A stretch of 64,000 nt of DNA, from NCBI GenBank assembly GCA_946886075.1, contig CAMPHR010000006.1:1-64000 (forward strand), written 5' to 3'. Below are positions 45,097-53,013 of this stretch, in pieces; positions within the stretch are counted from its first letter, which is position 1; every line of letters begins with the position of its first letter. The notes beneath the pieces were generated by a model. It was not told the origin of the DNA. It made no database searches and worked only from the letters and a program-made list of their open reading frames with translations. This stretch comes from an uncultured Novosphingobium sp. (lineage in GTDB: Bacteria; Pseudomonadota; Alphaproteobacteria; Sphingomonadales; Sphingomonadaceae). The position numbers were made by a program, and so were the translations under genes.

Positions 45097-46863
45097 ATGA
45101 ACGGGCGCAACCCCCGACACCACCGCAGCATCAAGCTCATGCTCCGTCTTGCCGTTCTTGCTGGAGCCTCTCTTCCGGCCACCATGCTGAGTGCCAGCGG
45201 TGCCGATCGGTTTGCGACCTACGCTAATCCCGTCGATATTCCCTACCGCTATCAAGCGCCATCACCTTTCCGTCCGATCCAGCCGCGGCCGGGAGAATCT
45301 TTCCGGGAGGCGGCTGATCCGACCATCGTCCTGTTCAAGGACCGCTACTGGCTGTTCCCCTCGCATTCCAAGGGCTACTGGCATTCGACGGACCTGCTGA
45401 AATGGGAATTCATCCAGCCGACCGGCTATGAAGTCGACAAGTTCGCGCCGACCGTGGTGGTCATGGACGGCAAGATGTATCTCGCCACCAGCGAGAAAAC
45501 TCGGCACATATGGACGACGGATGATCCGATGAGCGGGCAGTGGCGCGTGGCGGCGGACATCAATCCGGGTTACGAGGATCCAGACCTGTTCCTGGATGAT
45601 GACGGGCGGCTGTACCTCTATCACGGCCTGGCTTCAAAAGGCCCGCTGAACGCCGAGGAGCTTGATCCCAAGACGCTCCAGCCGATCAACAAGGTCGCGA
45701 TCCCCGAAGCGCGGAACAAGGACGCGCGAGGTTGGGAAGTTCCTGGGGACAAGAATGAGAAGCTGAAAGGCCAGAGCTTCGTTGAAGGGTCGTGGATGAC
45801 CAAGCGTAACGGCCGCTACTATCTGGAATATTCAGCGCCCGGCACCGAGTTCAAAACCTACGCCAACGGCATGCTGGTTTCGGAAAAACCCTTGGGGCCG
45901 TTCGTCTATCAGGACTACAGCCCGTTCGCCTTCAAGCCGACCGGCTTCATCGCCGGAGCGGGTCACGGATCGACCTTCAAGGGCAAGGACGGCCAATGGT
46001 GGCACGCGGGTACGATGACGATATCCCAGCGCCACATTTTCGAACGGCGCCTTGGCCTGTTCCCGACCAGCTTCACAAGGTCTGGCGAAATCGTCGCTGA
46101 CACCTATTTGGGCGACTATCCGCACTATATCGGCGGCAATCGCAAGCTGACCGGATGGATGCTGCTGTCGCGGAAAAAGGCCGTGAAGGCGTCATCGACG
46201 CTCGACGGCTTCCCGGCCGAAAATGCTGTCGATGAAGAGGTGCGCAGTTGGTGGTCGGCCCGGACCGGGGGCGACAATGAGTGGTTCCAGGTGGACCTGG
46301 GCGCGCCGAAGCGGATCGAGGCGGTGCAGATCAACTTCGCGGACCAGGGTGCAAAGGCGCTGGGCATCAGCGAGGACGTCTACAACTATGTCCTTGAGAC
46401 ATCGCTGGACGGCGAGAGCTGGAAAACCGTCATCGACCGATCGCGCAAGGCTGCCGATGCCCCTCATGACTATGAGGTTTTTCCCAAGGCGGAGCGTGCG
46501 CGCTTTGTACGCCTGCGCAATATTCATTCGCCCGATGGTGGCAACTTCTCCCTCTCCGACCTGCGTGTGTTCGGCAATGGTGGAGGCGCAAAGCCGGCCA
46601 AAGTGCGGCAGACCCAGTTCCAACGCGACGGCCAGGATGGCCGGAAGGCGACCATCAGCTGGGCACCGGCAAAGGGCGCCGAATTCTACGTCGTGCGCCT
46701 GGGGCCGCGACCTGACCTCCTGAACCAGAGTTATCAGGTGTATGACGGCGATACGTCAGTCTCCGTGGCGAGCCTGAACGTAGGGACGGGCTACTGCGCG
46801 ATTGTGGACGCGGTGAACGAGAATGGCATCAGAAAGGGTGGCACCGCAGTCTGCGCGAGATGA
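45097..46863 (+). CDS. GH43 hydrolase with F5/8-type (CBM32-like) and fibronectin-III-like domains
   Basis: A 588-residue protein with Sec-type signal (to about residue 37) and a five-bladed GH43 domain: Asp base in EAADPTIVLFKDRYW, transition-state Asp in YEDPDLFLDDDG and acid Glu in SFVEGSWMTKRNG. GH43 enzymes cleave arabinose, xylose or galactose links in plant polysaccharide. A discoidin/F5-8-C domain (about 355-500: STLDGFPAENAVDEEVRSWW, then FVRLRNI) and a terminal Fn3-like part follow. GGAGGA precedes the ATG. Confidence 0.87.
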   Translation: MNGRNPRHHRSIKLMLRLAVLAGASLPATMLSASGADRFATYANPVDIPYRYQAPSPFRPIQPRPGESFREAADPTIVLFKDRYWLFPSHSKGYWHSTDLLKWEFIQPTGYEVDKFAPTVVVMDGKMYLATSEKTRHIWTTDDPMSGQWRVAADINPGYEDPDLFLDDDGRLYLYHGLASKGPLNAEELDPKTLQPINKVAIPEARNKDARGWEVPGDKNEKLKGQSFVEGSWMTKRNGRYYLEYSAPGTEFKTYANGMLVSEKPLGPFVYQDYSPFAFKPTGFIAGAGHGSTFKGKDGQWWHAGTMTISQRHIFERRLGLFPTSFTRSGEIVADTYLGDYPHYIGGNRKLTGWMLLSRKKAVKASSTLDGFPAENAVDEEVRSWWSARTGGDNEWFQVDLGAPKRIEAVQINFADQGAKALGISEDVYNYVLETSLDGESWKTVIDRSRKAADAPHDYEVFPKAERARFVRLRNIHSPDGGNFSLSDLRVFGNGGGAKPAKVRQTQFQRDGQDGRKATISWAPAKGAEFYVVRLGPRPDLLNQSYQVYDGDTSVSVASLNVGTGYCAIVDAVNENGIRKGGTAVCAR

Positions 46864-47150
46864 CGCAGTATGGCGCCATCAGCATGTCACTGTTCAATTG
46901 CCGGTGCCTATTATTTCGAAAAGGTGTAGTATAACGAACCGCAGCCGTTTACGCTCGTCCTCAGCCCCGATCAACTGATCGGGCTTGGTATCCACTCAGA
47001 GGTCGGCGATGCCCTCATCGCGCAACGCATTGACCTGATCGGCATCAACACGACGCCGACGCAGGCCTATAGCAGAAGACAACGCCCAAGGCTGCTTATG
47101 CGCAGGTCAGCTGGCGTCCTGCATCCCCGAACCACGACCTCGAACTGACA
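46864..47150 (+). other. decayed stretch after GH43, unassigned coding-like frame
   Basis: A frame reads PFTLVLSPDQLIGLGIHSEV then GDALIAQRIDLIGINTTP, bounded by a TAG before and TGA after. It looks once coding, but I cannot name the family and see no start. GTTTAC at 46951 is inside it and is not a promoter copy. Confidence 0.3.
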
Positions 47151-47442
47151 GCGGGCATTCGCGACCATCGAGTTCGGGCCGAAGATGATCCGCGTCAATT
47201 CCGTCCACCCAGGACTCACCATGACCCCGCTGATCCAGCAGGGATTGGCTGATTATTTGAATATGGGGCTTTGGGATGATGTCGAGGCGGCCGAGAAGGG
47301 CATCGCTGCGATGGGACCGCTGGGAATTTCCAGCCAGCCTGAAGATACCGCGCACAGCTTCGTCTACCTCGCGTCCGATGAAGCCAGGTTCGTAACGGGG
47401 GCATCGCTGAACCACAATGGGTTCATCGGCAAGGTTTATTGA
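47151..47442 (+). pseudogene. C-terminal fragment of a short-chain dehydrogenase
   Basis: GPKMIRVNSVHPGLTMTPLI is the SDR segment after the active site, and EDTAHSFVYLASDEARFVTG then ASLNHNGFIGKVY is the SDR C-terminus. The Rossmann motif and YxxxK are missing, and an in-frame stop lies just upstream. About 90 of the normal 250 residues remain. Confidence 0.7.
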
Positions 47443-47819
47443 CCGGCCTCAAGACGCTGCATCCTCGAATAGCAGGAATAGTAGCAACGCTTCATCCTTG
47501 CGGGCCCAGGCGCGGATATGGTCGTGCAAGGCTGTCGTACCACGGCGTTGGGACACGATCCTAAGACGATCAATCCTATGAAGTCGGGCTCAGGTCCAAA
47601 GTTCTGAACCTGCGTCCGCGTCAATGGGTCCATTCCCGGCGAATGGCGAAGGGATTGGGCCGCCGATAGCTTTAGACGCGGTGCACCTTTGTGTGAGTGC
47701 TTAGCGGAAGGCGTCAATCCGTGACGCACCTTTGATAAGCATAAGGGCGCCTTGGGCCTCAGATCTGCGGCGCTTTACGCTTGCCCGACCTTCGGCAGGG
47801 AGATGCACCGGCTCTCATC
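47443..47819. other. non-coding gap before the lactone/hydroxyacid cluster
   Basis: Nothing recognisable as a gene on either strand. No T-rich terminator was found after the SDR stop at 47820. Confidence 0.4.
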
Positions 47820-48572
47820 TTACGACACTGGCATAGTGTAGTTGAGGCCAAGTCTGCCGCCATCGGCATAAATGGTCTGTCCCGTGATATAGGACGCCTC
47901 GTCACTGGCAAGGAAGGCCGCGATGCTGGCGATTTCTTCCGGATCGCCGACGCGGCCCAAGGGCGTGCGGCTGAGGATGCGCTGGCGCTGCTCTTCGCTT
48001 GCCATGACGCTCTTGCCCATTTCGGTCATGATCGTTCCGGGGCCGATGGCGTTCACGCGGATGCCGCGGGGGGCGAGCGCAACAGCGGTCACGTTGGTCA
48101 GCTGCCGGATTGCGCCTTTCGAAATGGCGTAAGATATCTGGTTCGGGATGGCGAGCACGGCATTGACGGACGACAGGTTGATGATTGATCCACCCTCCTG
48201 CATCAGCCGCGCGGCCGCCTGGGTAGCGAAGGTCGCGGCCTTGACGTTGACAGCGATCACACGGTCAAAGCCTTCCTCGGTGAGTTCGTTCAGTTCAGCG
48301 GCGTGGGTGATCCCTGCATTGTTCACCAATATGTCGAGCCTGCCCCAGGTCGAGGCGACATCCTTGAACAGGGCGTCGCGATCTGCCGTCGATGCCATGT
48401 CGGCGCGCAGGAAGCGCTGGCCGAGCCGCTTTGCCAGAGCGACGCCGCTGTCTTCGGCGAGGTCGGTGAAAAGAACCGACGCGCCTTCTTCGACGAAGCG
48501 TTCTGCAATTGCCGCGCCGATGCCAGCACTTGCTCCCGTTATCACTGCGGTCTTGCCGGTCAGCCGTGCCAT
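47820..48572 (-). CDS. short-chain dehydrogenase/reductase
   Basis: A 250-residue classical SDR. Cofactor motif TGASAGIGAAIAERF (residue 13 on); NNAG is followed by active-site Ser in NLSSVNAV and YAISKGA (Tyr-x3-Lys); the C-terminal YITGQTIYADGGRLG is typical. An aspartate after beta-2 (LFTDLAED) favours NAD. It oxidises an alcohol or reduces a ketone; in this cluster it may prepare the lactone or hydroxyacid substrate. It is the last gene of the minus-strand operon, 15 bases after the amidohydrolase. Confidence 0.88.
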   Translation of the reverse strand: MARLTGKTAVITGASAGIGAAIAERFVEEGASVLFTDLAEDSGVALAKRLGQRFLRADMASTADRDALFKDVASTWGRLDILVNNAGITHAAELNELTEEGFDRVIAVNVKAATFATQAAARLMQEGGSIINLSSVNAVLAIPNQISYAISKGAIRQLTNVTAVALAPRGIRVNAIGPGTIMTEMGKSVMASEEQRQRILSRTPLGRVGDPEEIASIAAFLASDEASYITGQTIYADGGRLGLNYTMPVS

Positions 48573-48587
48573 TTGTTGCGACCTTTT

Positions 48588-49460
48588 TCAGAAGTTGTAG
48601 AAGCGCGCGGGGTTGTCGACCAGAATGCGGTTGCGCGTCGTTTCGTCCGGCACCCATTCGGCGAGCAGGTCGAGCAGGTCCGAGACCGTGGGCATCGGCC
48701 GCCACTGCGCGACGTGGGGCCAGTCCGATCCCCAGACGCAGCGATCGGGAGCGGCGGCGACCAGCGCCTGGGCGAAAGGGATGGAGTCCCGATAGTCCGG
48801 CAGTTCCGACATGCGGAATGCGTCGGATATCTTGACCCATCCGCCATCGGCGACAAGCTGCACCAGCATCTGAAAGCCCGGATGATCGATGCCAGCGGTG
48901 TAGGGCATATGGCCCATATGATCGATGATCCATGGGCAGCGCAGCCGAGCGATGCGCGGCGCGAGGTTCAGGAGATTGCGTGCATCAAGCAGCAACTGAA
49001 GATGCCATCCCATCTCGCAGGCAAGCGCGTCGAAGCGCTCCAGATTCTGAAAGCCGACACCACCGCCGTAAAGATCGTTGAGGCGAAGACCACGAACCCC
49101 CGCCTCATGCGCTTCTGCATAGGCCTTTTCCGGAAGGTTGGCCTCCAGCACGCCGACGCCGCGCAGCCGGTCGCGATGCGCTGACAGCGTCTCATAGAGC
49201 AGCCGGTTGTCTGTGCCATGGACGCTGACCTGGATAAGGACGCCCTTTGCAAAGCCCACGGCATCCAGCATCGCGAGATACGCCTCGGCGCTGGCAGGCG
49301 GCGGGGTGTAGGACCGTTCGGGCACCAGTGGATATTCGGGCGGCGCGCCGATGACATGGCAATGCGTGTCCATCGCGCCTGCGGGCATCACGAAGCGGGT
49401 TGGCGGACCCTGATCAACGGGCGGGCCGGGGCAGGGGCGGGGCTGGTTCAGTTCTGTCAT
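48588..49460 (-). CDS. amidohydrolase, LigI-like lactonase (COG3618 type)
   Basis: A 290-residue TIM-barrel amidohydrolase resembling 2-pyrone-4,6-dicarboxylate lactonase (LigI), 4-sulfomuconolactonase and sugar lactonases. Motifs are MDTHCHVIG (HxH after strand 1, residue about 32), IIDHMGHMPY (strand 6 His) and CVWGSDWPHV (strand 8 Asp, with the Trp-Pro-His of the family). It would open a lactone to a hydroxyacid. It overlaps the hydroxyacid oxidase gene by four bases, so the two are co-translated. Confidence 0.85.
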   Translation of the reverse strand: MTELNQPRPCPGPPVDQGPPTRFVMPAGAMDTHCHVIGAPPEYPLVPERSYTPPPASAEAYLAMLDAVGFAKGVLIQVSVHGTDNRLLYETLSAHRDRLRGVGVLEANLPEKAYAEAHEAGVRGLRLNDLYGGGVGFQNLERFDALACEMGWHLQLLLDARNLLNLAPRIARLRCPWIIDHMGHMPYTAGIDHPGFQMLVQLVADGGWVKISDAFRMSELPDYRDSIPFAQALVAAAPDRCVWGSDWPHVAQWRPMPTVSDLLDLLAEWVPDETTRNRILVDNPARFYNF

Positions 49461-50626
49461 ATGGAAGCTGCGTCCGTGCGGTGAAGATAGTCCGGCCCAA
49501 GTTCATCGAGCGAATTGGCGCCGAGCAGCGCCATGTTGCGGTCGATTTCGGCACGCAGCAGCCCGATGGCGTGGCGCACCCCGGCTTCTCCATGGACTGC
49601 CGCTGCATAGAGAAAGGGCCTGCCGATCAGAACCATGCGCGCGCCGAGCGCGATAGCCTTCAATATGTCGCTGCCGCGCCGGAAACCGCTGTCGATCAGG
49701 ACGGGCATGTCGCCTGCGGCGGCGACGGCGGCGGGCAAGGCGTCGAGCGTGGCGATGGCGCCATCAAGCTGCCGCCCGCCATGGTTGGACAGGATGATGG
49801 CGTCGGCCCCAACGCCGCGCGCCAGTCGCGCATCTTCGGGGTGAAGCAGCCCCTTGATGACCAGGTTGCCGCGCCAGCGGTCACGGATATGCCTGATACC
49901 CTCCCAGGTCAGCCGGTCGCGTTGCCCGAAGCTGCGCTCCACATTGCGGGCGATCACCGGCGCGCCGCGCGTCGCGCTGGAATTTTCGAACGCTGGCATG
50001 CCGTGGCGGATCAGGGTCGGCGCGAATGTCCCGAGCAGCCACCGCGGGTGCGACAGGCCATCCAGCGCCAGCCGGAGTGATGGTTTGAGAGGAGTGGAGA
50101 AACGTTCGCGGATCAAATTCTCGCGGTTGCCCAGCACGGGCACATCGACGGATATGACGAGCGTGCCGAAGCCTGCGGCGGTGACGCGATCGACCACGCC
50201 GTCGATCCAGTCACGATCAGCAGGCAGATAGGCCTGGAACCAGCAGGATAGCGACGCGGCGCGTACCTCTTCCAACCGGATAAGCGACGTCGCGCTGAGC
50301 AGCATCGGCACATTTTCGGCGTGCGCAGCCCGCGCAAGCGCGATGTCTCCGCGCATCGCGACGAGAGCGGACAGCCCCATCGGCGCTATGCCAAAGGGGG
50401 AAGTCCAATTCTCACCAAATAAGGAGACTTGCTGTGTGCGGCTCGCCATGTCACGCAAGGCGCGCGGCAAGAAAGTGATGCGGCGCATTGCATCGCGATT
50501 GGCCGCCACCGTCAAATTATCTTCGCATGCTCCCGCGACATAGCCGAACAGCGGGCGCGGCAGATGCGCGCGCGCCAGAGCTTCATAATCGCCAAGGGAC
50601 AGGACGCGCGCCGCCTTCCGCTTCAT
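49457..50626 (-). CDS. FMN-dependent 2-hydroxyacid oxidase/dehydrogenase (LldD-like)
   Basis: A 389-residue FMN TIM-barrel enzyme oxidising an L-2-hydroxy acid to the 2-oxo acid. FGIAPMGLSALV, LVISVDVPVLGNRE and the active-site block AIILSNHGGRQLDGA (catalytic His, then Arg) are intact, and LIDSGFRRGSDILKAIALGA is the phosphate site. A GTG at 50674 is in frame but the ATG is more probable. No membrane insertion loop is obvious, so it may be a soluble oxidase or a peripheral dehydrogenase. First gene of lldD-like/lactonase/SDR. Confidence 0.87.
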   Translation of the reverse strand: MKRKAARVLSLGDYEALARAHLPRPLFGYVAGACEDNLTVAANRDAMRRITFLPRALRDMASRTQQVSLFGENWTSPFGIAPMGLSALVAMRGDIALARAAHAENVPMLLSATSLIRLEEVRAASLSCWFQAYLPADRDWIDGVVDRVTAAGFGTLVISVDVPVLGNRENLIRERFSTPLKPSLRLALDGLSHPRWLLGTFAPTLIRHGMPAFENSSATRGAPVIARNVERSFGQRDRLTWEGIRHIRDRWRGNLVIKGLLHPEDARLARGVGADAIILSNHGGRQLDGAIATLDALPAAVAAAGDMPVLIDSGFRRGSDILKAIALGARMVLIGRPFLYAAAVHGEAGVRHAIGLLRAEIDRNMALLGANSLDELGPDYLHRTDAASI

Positions 50627-50808
50627 CCGGGCCGATGGTTCGGCCTCTCGCCTATCCAATCCTAACCTCCCCACTGCTTATAGTACCCGGCATTGCCGCA
50701 GAATAAGCCGGGCGCCGCGTTCATAGTCATAGAACAGCTATCGTGACCTATGCCGGATCGCTATGCCCGAACAGCGCGGATCGCCTTGATGACAGGATTG
50801 CGTGTCCA

Positions 50809-51741
50809 TCAATATTGCAATTGCGCCTTCCACACGCCGGTATCCACCAGATGCTTGATTTCTTCGCGCACCAGCCGGACGATGATCCGCGTCGATCGGG
50901 TCAGTTGCTCCTCGCGCGGCATGCCAAGCACCAGCTGCCGGACGACGGGCGGATGGCCGATCGGGGCGTAGCGCAGGACGCCCGCGTCGACATCCCGGCT
51001 CATGGACGACAGCGGCAACACGGTATAGCCAAGCCCGAACTCAACCAGCTCTTTCAGGACCAGGAAGGAGTCTGCTTCAAACCGGACATTGAGCGGCACG
51101 CCAGCCTTGCGCGCTGCTGCTTCTACGATCAGCCGAAGCCCGTGCGACTGGCTGGGCAGCACGATAGGCAGCTTGACGATGTCTCCGACAGAGACCGGCG
51201 TGCCGGGGTCGAGGGCAGAGGAAGAAGGCCCCACCAGCACCAGTTCCTCATATAATATTTCGGCGACATTCATCTGGAAATCGGACGCGGGGCCATAGAG
51301 CAGGGCGGCGTCGATTTCGCCCCGCTGCAGCCAGTCGATCAGATGTCCGGCATAGCCCTCAACGATGCGTAGGGAGATATTGGGCGCTTGTTCGGCGACG
51401 CGGCGGGCGAGGCGTCCGGCCAGGATGTAGCTGACCGTGGGGGGTACCCCCAACGCGATCTGGCCGCCCCCTTCAGCGGACCGGTTTTTTATGTCGTCGA
51501 ACGCCTGGCGCACCTGCCGCACCGGTCCGGCGATATGCTGGCGCAGTTCCTCTCCCGCTGGGGTGAGCTGCATGCCCCGGCGGTGGCGGTGGAACAAAGG
51601 CGTCCCGGCTTCCCCCTCCAGGATGCGCATCTGGCGACTGAGCGCTGGCTGCGCGATCCGGATCCTGTCTGCCGCCCGGCTGAGCGAGCCGAGCTCCGCG
51701 ATCTTCAGAAAATGTTCTAGCCGCCGGAAGTCCACCTGCAT
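50809..51741 (-). CDS. LysR-type transcriptional regulator
   Basis: A 310-residue LysR regulator. The helix-turn-helix DFRRLEHFLKIAELGSLSRA, then IRIAQPALSRQMRILE, is at residues 3-45, and the LysR substrate domain covers about 90-300. It lies between the minus-strand hydroxyacid-oxidase operon and the plus-strand decarboxylase operon, 105 bases from the latter's start. A pair of 22-base-spaced repeats in that gap is a likely binding site. It probably controls all three operons of the cluster. Start could also be 51756. Confidence 0.88.
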   Translation of the reverse strand: MQVDFRRLEHFLKIAELGSLSRAADRIRIAQPALSRQMRILEGEAGTPLFHRHRRGMQLTPAGEELRQHIAGPVRQVRQAFDDIKNRSAEGGGQIALGVPPTVSYILAGRLARRVAEQAPNISLRIVEGYAGHLIDWLQRGEIDAALLYGPASDFQMNVAEILYEELVLVGPSSSALDPGTPVSVGDIVKLPIVLPSQSHGLRLIVEAAARKAGVPLNVRFEADSFLVLKELVEFGLGYTVLPLSSMSRDVDAGVLRYAPIGHPPVVRQLVLGMPREEQLTRSTRIIVRLVREEIKHLVDTGVWKAQLQY

Positions 51742-51795
51742 GCGCCTTTCTATCATGCCCAACTGACATAGCAGGACGCGTAGATTGTTCCTATT

Positions 51796-51830
51796 GCTTT
51801 AGCAAATCTCGCCATAGGCTTTTGCGAAAT
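51796..51830. promoter_or_regulatory. tandem sites in the LysR/decarboxylase divergent gap
   Basis: GCTTTAGCAAAT (51796-51807) and GCTTTTGCGAAAT (51818-51830) are near-identical, with starts 22 bases apart, about two helical turns, on the same DNA face. The first contains the dyad TTGC-TTTA-GCAA. This arrangement fits LysR binding and activation sites. Confidence 0.5.
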
Positions 51831-51846
51831 CCAGTCGAGGACCCGC

Positions 51847-52398
51847 ATGTCAGCAATTAGTGAGACAGAAACAGGGGCGCATGCCGACTCCCCCTGGGCA
51901 CCCATAATTTTCGATGCCTTGCAGCAGGCAAATGTCCGGCAGATCAGCTATGTCCCGGACGCGGGCCATGCTCGCCTCATTCGGATGTGCGCCGCAGCGG
52001 AAAATATGAAGAGCATCGTTCTCACCACTGAGGAAGAGGGCATTGCTGTATGCGCGGGCGCATGGCTGGGCGGGGAGCGCAGCGCCTTGCTCATGCAGTC
52101 CAGCGGTGTGGGCAATTGCGTTAATATGCTGTCGTTGCTGGCAAGCTGCCGCGTTCCCTTCCTGACCGTCGTGACGATGCGCGGCGAGTTTCAGGAATTC
52201 AACCCGTGGCAGGTCTCCATGGGGCGTGCGACCCCTGCGGCGCTTGAAATCATGGGCGTGACCACGATCCGCGTCGACCGGCTGGAAGATTTGGCTCCGA
52301 TGATGGCTTCCGCCGCTACGATGGCGTTTGAAAGCGATCAGCCGATCGCCATCCTGTTGTCGCAAAGCATGCTGGGAGCGAAAAAATGGCTGAAGTGA
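51847..52398 (+). CDS. ThDP-dependent 2-oxoacid decarboxylase, PYR-domain subunit (ComD-like)
   Basis: A 183-residue protein equal to the pyrimidine-binding half of sulfopyruvate/phosphonopyruvate decarboxylases. TTEEEGIAVCAGAWLGG holds the glutamate that activates the ThDP aminopyrimidine (residue about 61), and MQSSGVGNCVNMLSLLASCR is the domain's signature helix. It overlaps the gene for the PP subunit by 13 bases, so the two form one enzyme. The target is a small 2-oxoacid; nothing nearby suggests a sulfonate or phosphonate. Confidence 0.85.
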   Translation: MSAISETETGAHADSPWAPIIFDALQQANVRQISYVPDAGHARLIRMCAAAENMKSIVLTTEEEGIAVCAGAWLGGERSALLMQSSGVGNCVNMLSLLASCRVPFLTVVTMRGEFQEFNPWQVSMGRATPAALEIMGVTTIRVDRLEDLAPMMASAATMAFESDQPIAILLSQSMLGAKKWLK

Positions 52399-52976
52399 AC
52401 CGTCTTCACCGCCGCCCGGCGGTCGCGGCCTTGCTTGCCGATCGCAAGGATATGCTGATCGTCACCGGGCTTGGCTCTCCAACCTATGACGTCTTTGCTG
52501 CGGGTGATCATCCCGGCAATTTCTATCTTTGGGGCGCGATGGGTGGCGCGGCGCTGACTGGTCTGGGGCTCGCCTTGGCGCAGCCGGACCGCCCGGTGAC
52601 CGTGGTCACTGGCGATGGTGAGCAGCTGATGGGTATTGGCGGGCTTGCCACCATCGGTATGCAGCGTCCCAAGAACCTGTCGATCGTCGTTCTGGACAAC
52701 GGCCACTATGGCGAAACCGGCGGGCAGTTGAGCCACGCTGGCGCAGGCATCAACCTGGCAGAAATGGCGCGGGTTTGCGGCTTTACCGAATGTTTCGAGG
52801 TGACGGACGAAGCAGGGATTGCCCGTGCGCGCGAAGCGATCGGCACCATCGGGGAGGGGCCACGCCTGATCGTCATTCGCATTGTCCATGAAGAAACGCC
52901 ACGTGCCTTGCCCGCGCGTGATGGTGTATGGCTGAAGGCGCGCATGCGCGAACATCTGGGTTTCGGGCCGAATTAA
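52386..52976 (+). CDS. ThDP-dependent 2-oxoacid decarboxylase, PP-domain subunit (ComE-like)
   Basis: A 196-residue protein equal to the diphosphate-binding half. The ThDP motif is VVTGDGEQLMGIGGLATIG ending at VLDNGHYGETGG: GDG, 26 residues, then Asn, the spacing expected for the Mg-diphosphate site. GNFYLWGAMGGAALTGLGLA precedes it. Together with the PYR subunit it would decarboxylate a 2-oxo acid to an aldehyde, the substrate of the adjoining aldehyde dehydrogenase. Confidence 0.87.
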   Translation: MAEVNRLHRRPAVAALLADRKDMLIVTGLGSPTYDVFAAGDHPGNFYLWGAMGGAALTGLGLALAQPDRPVTVVTGDGEQLMGIGGLATIGMQRPKNLSIVVLDNGHYGETGGQLSHAGAGINLAEMARVCGFTECFEVTDEAGIARAREAIGTIGEGPRLIVIRIVHEETPRALPARDGVWLKARMREHLGFGPN

Positions 52977-53013
52977 AGCGACGATCAGAGGCCGGGCTAA
53001 GGAGGGAAGTGTG

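Noticed and set aside
51847..52976. Coenzyme M or sulfolactate pathway
   Set aside because: The decarboxylase resembles ComDE, but no sulfolactate dehydrogenase, sulfonate importer or phosphosulfolactate enzyme accompanies it.
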